A DNA stretch of 64,000 bases from Salvator merianae (taxonomy: Eukaryota; Chordata; Lepidosauria; Squamata; Teiidae). The notes beneath the pieces are model-generated. The model had not been told where the DNA came from. It did not search any database and worked only from the letters and a program-made list of their open reading frames with translations. Location: NCBI GenBank assembly GCA_003586115.2, contig QVOM02000034.1, forward strand, positions 115,251,815 to 115,315,814. Reading direction: 5' to 3'. Numbering within the stretch: position 1 is the first letter of the stretch; every line of letters starts with the position of its first letter. Below, one piece after another: positions 26,121-36,489 of the stretch. A program made the position numbers and the translations under genes.

Positions 26121-26728
26121 ATCTAGTGAATGAACCAAGCACATAGGACAGGTACTAACTGAATAAGATAAATGTTGTCCAATTTAAAAATTATGTAAGC
26201 ACATATTGTGATAACTTTCCCAATCAAAAGCACTGCAACGTTCAAAGAGGGACAAACAAAATAAGATTCAACATAAATAAATACTGTAACTTACATTCTT
26301 GGTATCTATTTTCAGTGGAGATATTTTTGCCCTCCAAGACATGTCTACAGTATGCTGCTTGAAGAACTAGACACATATTCTGATAAACTCAAAAATCTTT
26401 TTCTGAACAGTTTATTTTAAAAGGCCTTTGTGGGGACAAGAGAATATCATGGCACAATTTTATAACTCTTTGATCCCACTTGTTACCTCACCTGGAAGGC
26501 AGATTTGCTTTCTTAATAACCTTTTAATCACTTTCATAGGAGATGTAAGCTGTGGATAAAGTTTGTTCTCCTGAATATGAGCTTTTATCATGCATAAGAG
26601 CAGGGAATAACAGACTGATCTGGCATTGTCTTGTGCTTCTTCTTCTAAATATGCAGATAATCACCTTGCTATAAATGGAGTTAGATCACATATTTGAGGA
26701 GAAGGAAGAATTTAAAACTCATGCTTAC

Positions 26729-26816
26729 CATTAAACTTTTAAATTTCCTATTTTCTGCAATGTGAAAAAAGCATTCTCTTGTGAAAATCTTTATGTGCTT
26801 CACTTCATTATTGTAC
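26729..26816 (-). CDS. VAV3: VAV3 coding exon: SH2 domain, central part
   Basis: This 88-nt exon encodes YNNEVKHIKIFTRECFFHIA to KFKSLM (residues 135-163), preceded by the G that completes lysine 134. The donor is ATG|GTAAGC (phase 0). The acceptor CATAG|G has a poor pyrimidine tract, the weakest acceptor of the set. KHIKI carries the conserved SH2 histidine of strand D, and FHIAENRKF matches VAV3 closely. Odd point: RECFF replaces the RDGFF of mammalian VAV3, putting a cysteine where a turn glycine is usual. Confidence 0.96.
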
Positions 26817-27955
26817 CTATGGGCAATGAATAGCATGAATATAAATGTGGTTTTAATCAGCAAAGATCAATAAGTACTTGAGGGCATGTCCCAACACTGG
26901 ATGAATAAATTCTTTAGACAAAACACATATAGATGTCAATACAACATTGACACCTAATTAGCAAAACACATTCATTAGGGTCGGGTTGAAGGCACAGTCT
27001 AAATTCAGATTTTAGGAAAGGCATGACAACAAGACTTAATTATGGGATCCCATAATACTGTCAGCATTCAAATACCTAGTGACAAAACAAATCAACAGCA
27101 AACCAGCAGTAGACCTTAGGTATTATGCCTATTTCCATTCCTATTCAATTCAAGGGAAAGATTTGTTTTACTTCAGCTGGTAACCAAATAAATTTATGTG
27201 CAAATAGACTACTAAAATCTGCTTAGTGAAACTAGAATAGACCTTTATGCCCCAAATCATGAATCTGTGCATGCACTATACCACATTCTGTACTAAACAG
27301 ATTAAGGGTAGAAAGCAGGAGAGGATTCTTGACCATTAAAAGAAGAAAATCCAAATGGTTTCATAGGGCCTTTTTGCACTTTAAGCCAGTGAGTATCAGG
27401 GATGCTCACTAGCTAAGTGTGTCCATCCTGCATGGAGGCCTGTGTGACCAGATACAGCCTACAGCTGCTCCCGATCGTGGCTAGCTATGGAGCACTAAAT
27501 TGTGCTCCACAACCTGACTGGGAGCAGCCAGCCTGCTCCCAGTCAAGTGCATTTGCACCTGCTTCCAGGTGAGAATGCACGGCCATGCACCATGCCTCGC
27601 CTGCACCTTGGGATCCGCAACACTGCCGGTCGGCATGGCAGTGGCCAGACACTTCCTGGCTGCTGCCATGGTGACATTCAGGAGCTGAATATAAGCATTC
27701 AGTATCCTGCTGGCATTCTAATCTAGGGTCCCACAGGGCAGGGACTGCACTGCGTGGTCAGGTCCATCTTAGAATGGGAAAGGTACTTAGAAAGGTACTT
27801 TTCAAAACATCAAGATTCTGATAAACATTTTAGCGGATGGAATATTTTTTTCATACTGGTTACATTTGTTCACACGTTAGCAACAGGATAAAAATGCAAA
27901 CAAAGAAAGAAAATAAAGAAATGCATATATAGAGAGACAAAGATATTTCACTTAC
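26817..27955 (-). other. VAV3 intron within the SH2 coding region (1.1 kb)
   Basis: This is the shortest intron seen. A MITE-like element at 27366-27765 fills about a third of it. The rest is unremarkable A+T-rich sequence. Confidence 0.85.
27366..27765. mobile_element. Non-autonomous TIR element (GGCC-end family)
   Basis: The left end is GGGCCTTTTTGCACTTTAAG. The right end, ending GTGGTCAGGTCC, is weaker. The interior, with paired GGAGCACTAAATTGTGCTCC and CAGCCTGCTCCCAG motifs, is an inverted match to the element ending at 35560. About 400 bp, no coding capacity. Confidence 0.7.
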
Positions 27956-28072
27956 TTAATGCTAATAGCATATTCTCCTGATTCTTTTGTCCTATACCGC
28001 ACTAAGAAAGTGCTGTTTACCCGGTTAATAAGTTCAGCCTCTGCTTGCAGTCTCTCCATTGTTCCAGCATAC
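27956..28072 (-). CDS. VAV3: VAV3 coding exon: SH2 domain, phosphotyrosine-binding half
   Basis: This 117-nt exon encodes residues 96-133, from YAGTMERLQAEAEL to ESGEYAISI. It begins with the G completing the SH2-opening tryptophan and ends with AA of a lysine codon. The acceptor is TTCTTCAG|G and the donor is AA|GTAAGT, both strong. The STFLVRYR motif contains the invariant arginine (residue 120) that binds phosphotyrosine, so the domain should be competent. The SH2 domain of VAV proteins docks on activated receptors and on SLP-76/BLNK-type adaptors. Confidence 0.97.
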
Positions 28073-28579
28073 CTGAAGAAAGTGATATCAAAATTAATCT
28101 TTCTTTCAAAACAGACATTAAGAACATGATCCAAATAAACTTTTCAGTGACATCTCAAGATGACCAATGACCCATCTCTCCCAGTAACAATGACAATATG
28201 GAAACAATAATTTATTGTTGAATATGCAGAATCCCTTTACCTTATGAAGTTTCCTAAAAGTGTAACTGAGAATATAGCTTCTTACTTGCAAGATTCATGT
28301 GCCACTGCCTGAAACAGTTCATATCTAGATATCCTGTTGGTTCCTAACATGCACTACAGTTATCCCATGTATTACATGATTTTGTGCGGTGCAGTTTTGC
28401 TCATCCATGGTCAGCAGAATGTACCTTCTGTCAATTATCACTGGAACCTACACTAATCAGATTTAATCTCAAATTTAGGTTCACATACAGTACTCAAAAG
28501 CATCTTAGAGGTAGTAGCACATGGCACTAGTTTTCTCATTCCATCTCCAAGCCACCTCTAATGTGCTTTAAAGATACAT

Positions 28580-29640
28580 TGTATTTATTTACATGCATAT
28601 ACATATACATCTCTTTCCCTATACCCACAGGTATCAGGGCAGGTTGCAATAGAAAAAAAAACACTATAAAAAAAACCAGTGTCTTAAAGTATGGAAGGGA
28701 AATGTTTTCTCAGCCAAGTCTTCTAAATGTATATAAAGAAAATGCCTGGTGCACCTTGGGGGGACACTGTTCCACAGTATAAGGGCTACCACCCAAAAGG
28801 TCCTACCCTTAAATACCCACGTTTTTAGCTACTGAAGGTAGCAGCACAATCATCTGCAGAATCTAAAGCATAGACAGGCTGATATGGGAGAAAGTGTTCC
28901 TTTAGATATTTGGGGCCCAAGTTATGAATTTGATAACAAATTGGCAGCCAGTGCAGCTCTTTTAGGACTGGCATGATGTGTACCTGATGAATTAGCAGTC
29001 TCACTAACCATCTTCAATGGCAGCCCCATGTAGAGTGCATTACAATTGACCAATATGGAAGTTAACAACATGGATTACTGTGGTCAGATTGGTCCTTTCT
29101 GCACTTGGCTTTATTCTGGACTATATCCCAGAATAGGGACCTGCTATCCACACACTAGTGCTGATTATAGCAGGCCCCAGGTGGGGCCTGCCATAGTTCA
29201 TACTAGTATGCCGATGGCAGATCCCTATTCCAAGATATAATCTGGAATAAGGTCAAGTGCAGAAAGGGCCATTGTCTCTGTCCATAAAGGGCGACAGCTG
29301 GAAGAAACACTCTTGGCTACCTCCTCCACCTGAACTTCAAGTTCTAGTGTGGAGTCCAAGAACACACCCAGATTTTGCACTTGTTCCTTCCAGGGCATAC
29401 AGCCCCATTGAGATGCCAACCTACTTCATGGACCCAAGAGGTCTGATGCATAGCATCACCATCTTGTCTGGATTCAGTTTCTATGTATTGGCCCTCATTC
29501 AGCCCAGTTGTGCTTCCAAGCACCTGTAAAGCACTTCAATCACCTCTCCTGCTTCAGATGGCACAGATAGATCTGGGTGTCATTTGCAAGACCTTTAATG
29601 AGCATTAAAAGTGGGGTAAGCAAAGTGGGCACACTGATGT
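28580..29640 (-). mobile_element. L2-like LINE, 3' part, split by a MITE
   Basis: Minus-strand pieces include VQNLGVFLDSTLELEVQVEE (29.38-29.3 kb), NCNALYMGLPLKM and LKELHWLPICYQIHNLGPKY (29.05-28.88 kb), in ORF2 order. The 3' end lies near 28590, with AACCTGCCCTGATACC. Frames are broken and it is inactive. It lies in the same orientation as VAV3. A 180-bp element interrupts it at 29091-29270. Confidence 0.8.
29091..29270. mobile_element. Palindromic TIR element inserted in L2, ATT target duplication
   Basis: The left end is GGTCCTTTCTGCACTTGG and the right end is TCAAGTGCAGAAAGGGCC, with terminal repeats of about 60 bp. ATT lies on both sides (29088-29090, 29271-29273). Removing the element and one ATT restores the L2 sequence CAGATTGTCTCTGTCC, which fixes the borders exactly. 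Confidence 0.88.
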
Positions 29641-30096
29641 GTGGTAGGTAACACCTCTGAATTTTCTCTGAACCACAGTTGAGATTTTTTTTTCTTTTTA
29701 ACTGTATGTGAATCCAGCCTTAGTCTCTCGTCCTTCTTTACCTCTTCAGACAGACCAAAAAGGCCAGACTTCTAGATGGTTGAAAGGTCAGCTGGCCACC
29801 CAGGATTTGGAACCACCATGTCATGAGAGAGGCTAGTGCACCCAGTTCAACACTGGGTTTGTGCTACATCTAATTAATTACTGCTGCTAAGGAATAAAAA
29901 GTGTGGTTTGAAAAAGACACTCAAGTGCCATAATAATAAGTAGTTTGTGTGGAGTTCTGGATGAACTTCATTTCTATCAGCCTCCTGTTAGGACCAATAA
30001 TTCTAATGAATCCATTTATTTAATAACATCTAATAAAAAATGCACAAAAATATAAATAAATAAAGTGTGTCTCCATTTGTAAGTAATAAATAGTAA

Positions 30097-30122
30097 GTGC
30101 GCGTGTGTGTGTGTGTGTGTGT
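30097..30122 (+). repeat. (GT)n microsatellite
   Basis: GT dinucleotides interrupted by one GC step near the start. Confidence 0.95.
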
Positions 30123-30386
30123 AAGAGAGATAACACGTAATAAAAAATGTAGGAATATATCTACTTTCTCATACTACAAAATGCTGACATAATATCAGCC
30201 TAGGAATAGCAAAAGTGGGGCTAGAAAAAATGTAAGTACTTCAGGGAGTTGATCAACAACCAAAATTTTAAATCAAACATTTAATACACAAAAGCAATAG
30301 AACTCAACAGCTGCATGATTATCTGCTTCTACTTTCCCTCTGACATCTATATGTTGACTGAAAACTGAAAGGAGGGTTTATTTTAA

Positions 30387-30472
30387 AGCCCTTTCTGTAC
30401 TGGGCCTTGTTCTGGATTACATCCCAGAATAGAGGCCTGCAATTCATATGCTGATGCCAGTGAAAAAAGGCC
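30387..30472. mobile_element. Internally deleted TIR element (GGCC-end family)
   Basis: The left end is AGCCCTTTCTGTACTGGGCC and the right end is GCCAGTGAAAAAAGGCC. The left half also keeps TTCTGGATTACATCCCAGAA from the short palindromic type. At only 86 bp it appears to be a deletion derivative. Confidence 0.6.
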
Positions 30473-31062
30473 ATAAAGTATGCAAAGTGGCAGACTAGCA
30501 GAGAGCCTTGGATGTGAGAGAAAGCAGTGGTCTGATTGCAAGAACACTATCAAGTATTAGCAATCAACCTTCTTCACTCTGTAGATTTAGCACAAGCGTT
30601 TTGGATTTTAGATTTTTAGCCATGCCTAATTTATATGAATGGCTAGCAAATATGAATCTGGGAAGCAAGTAAGTTCTCCCCTTTGCCCATACTACTCATG
30701 AATAACAGAGCAGTGTTGTAGAGAGTCACGACCATTAAGGAAAGCACCTAACAGTGCTTGGCTTCTAACTGCTGTTTGCATTTGATGAGTGGCAGTTCGC
30801 CACATCCCTACTATTTTATTGTGTCAGAAGACATAGACAGAGCTCTGAATGATACTTAAAAATCTGTACAAATTGTCAAAATCCTAATCCATGGATGGTA
30901 TAGCTCATGGTTAGCCAGTGTATATGCTCTATTATTTTGCTGCAACAACAAAGTGCCTTCTTCAGATACACAGAAAGGTTAAAGTACAAGAAATTAAACT
31001 GCTATTAAGAAACTCTTTTCACTTAGTTTAAACTTTCAGGAACACCAAAAACTGGGACTCAC

Positions 31063-31097
31063 CATGGCTGAGATGAGTAGTCTACTGGTTTAGGAAC
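31063..31097 (-). CDS. VAV3: VAV3 coding microexon: N-SH3/SH2 linker
   Basis: This 35-nt exon encodes VPKPVDYSSQP plus TG, the first two bases of the tryptophan that opens the SH2 domain (residues 84-95). The acceptor is TTCTTAG|GTT and the donor is TG|GTGAGT. The tryptophan is completed by G at 28072. It links the N-SH3 and SH2 domains and keeps the VDY tyrosine found in VAV3 linkers. It is far too short to be seen as an open reading frame and was found by following phase and the known protein order. Confidence 0.94.
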
Positions 31098-34000
31098 CTA
31101 AGAATTGAGAAAAGAAATTATGTCTCATGACTTATAAAAAGTGCATAAATATACATAAAAGCCAAAGGCTTTTAATTTTCTCATTCTGTAAAGCAAAGTA
31201 TTACAAATCAATCATTCTGGTTGCCTTTTTCTGCCCCTTTTCCAATTTCACCATATCCTTTCTGAGGTGAGGTGACCAGAATTGTACACAATATTCGAAG
31301 TGTGATCTCACCATAGATTTATAAAGAGGCACAATGACACTTGCTGACTTGTTTTCTATTCCTTTCCTAACTACTCCTAGCATTGAATTTGCTTTTTTCA
31401 TTGCCACTGCACACTAGGTTGACAACTTCATTGAGCTGTCTACCAGAACTCCAAGATCCTTTTCCTGGTCTGTCACAGAAAGCTTGGCGTCCATCAGTTT
31501 ATAGGTGTAACTGAAGTTCTTTGCCCCAATGTACATCACTTTGCACTTGCTCAGACTGAAGAGCACTTGCCACTTCATTGTTTACTCACCCAATGTCAAG
31601 AGATCCCTTTGGAGCTCTTTATAATCACTTCCAGTTTTTCCTACCCTAAATAATTTAGTGTTATCAGCAAACTTTGCTAACTTACTACTTACACCTACTT
31701 CTAGCTTATTTAAGAATAAATTAAAAAACATGGGCCCTAATACTGAATCTTGCAGGACCCTACTTCTCACCTCTTTCCACTCTGAGAATTAGCCATTTAT
31801 TACTACTCTCTGTTTTCTGTCCTTTAGTCAGTTACCAATTTAAGACATGACCTATGCTCTTATTCCATGACTGATGAGTTTATTCAGGAGCCTTTGATGG
31901 GGGACTTTGTCAAAAGCCTTCTTAAAGCCCAGACAGGCAATGTCAACCGGGGCACCTTTATCCATGTGTTTATTAATACTTTCAAAGAATTCTAACAAGT
32001 TAGTAAGGCATGATTACTAACTTTTACTCTGCACTATCAGATTTCAAACTGCAGGTAGAAAAATGCTTTTTCGTGTACCAAAGGGTAAGTCATTTTTTAT
32101 TCAGTATTTATTCTTCATGCCTTTTGATGTATGAATTTTATGCTGTTTCTCAACACTTTTACGGAGGCTGGTTATAAAGGCTGTTATTTAATAATAATAG
32201 TAAAAGTTATGGTGCACTGAAGATGTGATAGACGTTTCAGCATCAATATTATCCTTTTCCATAACATAATGATTATATTTTGCCCTTCCAGATGAACCAA
32301 GTGGAAGAATCCACTTATCTTTCTAGTGTCTACTAACACTGTTCTAATATGCTCAGGATTGATGTTTATTCATTTTAAAAATTCATACAAGATTCATAAC
32401 AAAACTTATCCCTATTAAGGATATAATGTGTCTTACTGAAAACTATATCTCTGACCAAAATTTTTGAATTTCTCTTCAGCGATGCTGCAGGTAGGCACAA
32501 GAACTTGCAGATATCTGGGCCCCATGAGTAGTGATACTGCTGCAGTCACTTCTGCTTGATGACTTCTCTCTCTTGCAAGAGTCTTAACTCGGTGGCATTA
32601 TAAAAGACTGTTAAAGGATTGCTGCAGGAGAGCCTTTACAGAGGTAGGAAGGGGCAACCGCCATCTTCCACTTTCATCCTTCCTTGCATGCAAATTTACA
32701 CAAGAAACAAGTAAAGGGTGAAACAGTTGAGTTGCCAGCAAGAGGAGATGTAGTGACTTCCAACATCAATGTCAGTTTGCTCCCTGAGTTCTGCAGCCAG
32801 GCAACGGAAGGACTAATGGCAAAGCAGACATCAACTTCTGTAGGTTCTGCTGGAATGCATTTATGTGGGTCTAGTTGATAATACAGTACAAGTCGGCCAC
32901 TAGAAACACAAAATTAAAAACTGCCTTTCAGGTCCAATAAAGGGTATCAAGTTTGTCAAAGAGCATATTATATATCAATACAAGCGAAGTTACTTTCACT
33001 GTAATGGCTGTAAAAGCATAAAACCTTGCTGAATTAAACAAATATTTATTGGTGTCTTCTTAATGATATATTGTGAATTTGTATTCTGATAAAATAGTTG
33101 TGTTAAGGCTTTCCCCTACCTTCCTATAAATACCATCCTACTTCACTTATTTTTGCCTCATTTTTGGGACAGGTCTATTATTTTTAATGGACTTCCTTTC
33201 TAGGAAATCTTCCCTGCAAAGTCTTGGTAGATGAAAGTTGTTTGTGCCTAAAAGTTGAGCAATTTCCCTCTGGGGCACTAGCGAGTCATTTCTGCTCGAA
33301 GATATTATTCACTCATCCTTGGTTCAGGGCATTTTAAATCTTACTTTATAGTATGCAGCTTGATTCTCCAGCTTGGCTTATAGTGGACTATCTGCCTTCT
33401 AGTCATCTTTCTTCTGTGAACCTGCTATCTGAATCAACTACACTAAAGTCTTCATTTTAAGGAAATTATAGGGTTGAAAATCTGTAATTATTTCATAATT
33501 GTACCTGATCTGTCACACATTCATAACATATTGCTGAAATACCAACCTGATATAGCAGGTTATCATTATTCTAGTAAAATTAACTATCATAGTGCAATAT
33601 TCTGTTATTCAGTACTTAAAACCAGTAAACTGATAAATTGCTGAACAAATAAGTAATGTTTGGAGGCAGTCTCAGACAGCGATGGGTAAACAATTTTATC
33701 TTGTGGCAGTTAGCTGGATTGACCACTTCTCTTCTCAGTCCTGATCCAACTGTTTGATTCTACAGAGTTAATAAGGCAAGATACTCAACTTCACTTGAAG
33801 AACAAATTGAAAAAGTACAATCTATTAGTTAATTTTCACAGGGTGATTTAAAACTTCCAGAAATTATGCCTATCTTCAATAAAAAATAAGACAAAATCAA
33901 GCCAAGTCAAAACATGGAGACATACGACCAATGGATTGAAACTTTGTTTTGATAGTAATCTTCATTTTAGATCTATTTTTGAAGCCATCATTATAATCTA

Positions 34001-34371
34001 ATATAAATATAATGCCAGAAGTGATTGAGGAATATATTAGAACTGGAAAGTGCTCGCCTCGTTGGTAAGAAATAAACAGCTCTAGTAAACAATGCAGTTC
34101 TTGCAGACTGAATGTATTTTACCTGAAAACTTGTTAGACAATTTAATTTATTAAATTCTTATGTGGTAAACTCATCTACTGCACAGGTTCTCTTCAGAAG
34201 TCAGATTTTAATTACAATATCAAAGACTATAACGTCACATCTTTAGATAACATTAAATATGGCACACAATCACAAAGAATGAGAAAAATAACACAGGTCC
34301 TACCAGATAAATTGCTGTAAACATTTCTGTAAAAACAATTATAGGAACAAACAGTACATTATTCTACTTAC
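31098..34371 (-). other. VAV3 intron between N-SH3 end and linker microexon (3.3 kb)
   Basis: It holds a CR1 LINE piece at 31180-32015 in the same orientation as VAV3. From 32.05 to 34.37 kb there is A+T-rich sequence with no gene or repeat that I recognise. Confidence 0.85.
31180..32015 (-). mobile_element. CR1-like LINE, reverse-transcriptase part, decayed
   Basis: Minus-strand translation in order: LLNKLISHGI-type and AFDKVP-type pieces (about 31.93 kb), VLGPMFFNLFLNKLEVGVSS, KFADNTKLF (catalytic FADD altered to FADN), LMDAKLSVTDQ-type, then AMKKANSMLGVVRKGIENKS and YCVQFWSPHLRKD. The order and wording are those of CR1 ORF2. Stops and the FADN change make it inactive. Confidence 0.88.
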
Positions 34372-34437
34372 ACAAGGGCAGGGCTTTACCGCATCACTTG
34401 GAAAGAAACCAAGTTCCCATGTCACTAGATTCCGGCC
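34372..34437 (-). CDS. VAV3: VAV3 coding exon: N-terminal SH3 domain, end
   Basis: This 66-nt exon of exactly 22 codons encodes GRNLVTWELGFFPSDAVKPCPC (residues 62-83, given here in parts: GRNLVTWELGFF, PSDAVKPCPC). The acceptor is TTTGTAG|GGC and the donor is TGT|GTAAGT; both ends are phase 0. It supplies the last strands of the N-SH3, including the GFFPS core and the KPCPC tail typical of VAV proteins. Odd point: the stretch before GFFPS reads VTWEL, where mammalian VAV3 has a serine-glycine pair, so a bulky tryptophan sits in a surface turn. Confidence 0.95.
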
Positions 34438-35119
34438 CTACAAAGACAGATTGAAAAAAAATTCCTTGAGCCATATTCTCAACCCATACTGTAAACACAG
34501 TCATCTTTTGTACATCACTATGGTTTAGTTCCCACAAACCACTGTGTAGTATCACTTATGGAAAACCATGGGCAAGGAGAAGCAAGGAGGTTCCATGAAC
34601 CCATGGAAGTTACTGACATCACAGAGATGAAACCAAGTGTACTAATATAAGTCAATGTTACTGAAGTAGGCAGGCCTAACCTACCAATGCAGCCTACCAG
34701 TTTAGCCTACCAATCTAGGCCTGTCACTGTGCTGTGGAAGGGAGACTGATCTATTAATTATAACTCAAAGATGCCTCAGAGGACCAATCACTTTACTGAA
34801 AGTTAGTTTCCAAGATTGTATTAAACAAGTGAAGTCACATTTTATTAACCATGTAAAACAAAGTCTTGTTTAGAGATGACTGAACAAGTCATTTGTACAG
34901 TTCCCTGCATATAAATTGTATTTTTAAAGGATTTTTTTTTTTATTGTTTTACTTTGTGACCTGATCTTAGACTCTTGGATAAAGGGTAGAATTAAAACAA
35001 AATAAATATATAAATAACATAATGGTTCTGTTCCAGGAAACAGAGTACTTTTGCTTTTTGCTTTTCATAATAAATATCTGTTCATAAACAATAACTACAT
35101 TGATCAATAACCTGATTCT

Positions 35120-35560
35120 CACTATGACAGAGGCCGGGAAGCATCCAGTCGCTGCCACAACAACTGGCAGTGCTGTTGATTGTGCAGATGTGATCCAGGG
35201 CTGCCAGAACTTGCCAAACTAATTATCCTAGCCATAGAAAAAGCCTAAAAAAGCCAAATATGACTAATTAGTTGGTTGATTTTGGCAACCCTGGTGCGAT
35301 CACGCAATTGCGAAGGCACAGGTACAGCACAGTGCAGTGCACAGCCATGCATTCGCATCTGGAAGTGGGTGTAAATGCACTTTATCAGGAGCAGGCTAGC
35401 TGCTCCTCGTCAAATGGAGGAGCACAATTTAGTGCTCCACAGCTAGCCACAATTGGGAGCAGCTAGAGTCTGCTCTTGACTGTGCGACTGCTGCATGATG
35501 CAGACGCACTTGCCTAGTGAGTATCTGTACACTCACTAGGCAACAAGTGCAAAAAGGCCC
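35120..35560. mobile_element. Non-autonomous TIR element (GGCC-end family), interrupted
   Basis: The right end CAACAAGTGCAAAAAGGCCC is clear. The interior is the reverse complement of the 27366-27765 element (GGAGCACAATTTAGTGCTCC and GAAGCATCCAGTCGCTGCC). The left end is not identified exactly. It is interrupted by the hAT-like element at 35196-35293. Confidence 0.65.
35196..35293. mobile_element. Short hAT-like element nested in a MITE
   Basis: The left end is CAGGGCTGCCAGAACTTGCC and the right end, read inverted, is CAGGGTTGCCAAAATCAACC. The 8-bp flanks ATGTGATC and GTGCGATC match at 6 of 8. The surrounding host sequence continues in register with related MITE copies. 98 bp, non-coding. 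Confidence 0.7.
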
Positions 35561-35591
35561 ACAGTGTGAATCAGCTGCCAAAGTCTGAACT

Positions 35592-35650
35592 ACCACGGCA
35601 GGTTCCAGTTCTGGGATATAATCTGGAATAAGGCCCAGTGCAGAAAGGCC
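35592..35650. mobile_element. TIR element fragment (GGCC-end family, right half)
   Basis: TCTGGGATATAATCTGGAAT followed by AAGGCCCAGTGCAGAAAGGCC matches the right half of the short palindromic type. The left half is absent. Confidence 0.6.
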
Positions 35651-36160
35651 TTTGCCTTGCGTGGAAGAGGAGGTTCTACCTGAGGCATCCCTTGCTGGCC
35701 ACCACTACTAGAAACTTTCTTATAATTGTATCAGCCCTCATTGCCCTGCTTGGGTTTTCTCCCACTCTTCTTTTGTTGCTGCTCCTGCTGTTTCTGTCTA
35801 AAAAAGCAGGTTCCAGGATCTTTTTTCCAAGAGCCCCAAAAAACAATTGTCAGCTTAAAAATGTTGTCCATCATAGATTATCAACAACTGCATTTTTTCA
35901 ACTCTGAGATCAGCCTTGGTAGACCCGCTTCTTTTTTTTATATGGTAAGTTTTTCAAAAATTAGTCACAGGCTGCATCTACACCAGGGCCTGATGTCATC
36001 CTCATGCATACTGTGCCAGGCCAGAAGATTCCAGCAGCAGAGCTGGCATGAAGTCTATTTTAGGGCTTCTCAGGCCACCCATGAGCTAGGAGAGCAGGCT
36101 GCCTCAATAACAGGTGAATGTTATCATCAGAATGCAAATGTTGCCAACAGGAGACCTGAT

Positions 36161-36489
36161 TAGGGATGTGTAAATTTCGATTTGTATTTGAAAATTCATT
36201 TGAAATTTCATTTTCACAAATTTTTGCATCGAAACGAAAATGACTTTTTTCGCATTTACGGTTTCTGAACAAAAACGAAAAAGCCAATTCTGCAAAAAAT
36301 GAAATTCGTTGAATTTTTGCAATTTTCACTCTGCTTAAACCATGAAAATGGCATTTTCAATGGGAAAACAAAAGCGAAAACGAATGTGAAAAATGCATTT
36401 TTCAACAACGAAATTCACTAATGAAGCGAAAATACAGATTTTCATTCAAAAACTAATCGAAATCTTCTTTTTTTTCATGCATATCCCTA
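36161..36489. mobile_element. TIR element with TAGGGATGTG ends, rich in CGAAA motifs
   Basis: The left end TAGGGATGTGTAAATTTCGA and the inverted right end TAGGGATATGCATGAAA are related. The interior is a series of GAAAATG, ATTTCG and CGAAAA motifs in both orientations. The flanks GACCTGAT and GACATGGA match at 5 of 8, so an hAT-type origin is possible but not proved. The long phenylalanine-rich open stretches here are not genes. Confidence 0.65.

Larger units (their letters stand above)
19513..26728 (-). other. VAV3 intron within the SH2 coding region (7.2 kb)
   Basis: It contains an hAT-like element at 19678-19931, MITEs at 21132-21284 and 23177-23711, a LINE 3' end near 22330-22432, a TCTA microsatellite at 25816-25863 and an L2 scrap near 25990-26120. 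The stretches 19.95-21.1 and 23.75-25.8 kb show nothing recognisable. Confidence 0.85.
28073..31062 (-). other. VAV3 intron between linker microexon and SH2 (3.0 kb)
   Basis: About a third is an L2 LINE copy at 28580-29640 that is itself split by a MITE at 29091-29270. It also has a GT microsatellite at 30097-30122 and a small MITE derivative at 30387-30472. Confidence 0.85.

Noticed and set aside
35726..36163. 145-codon open stretch on the plus strand
   Set aside because: It is antisense to VAV3, leucine/cysteine-rich from low-complexity CTT/CTG runs, with no homology that I recognise.
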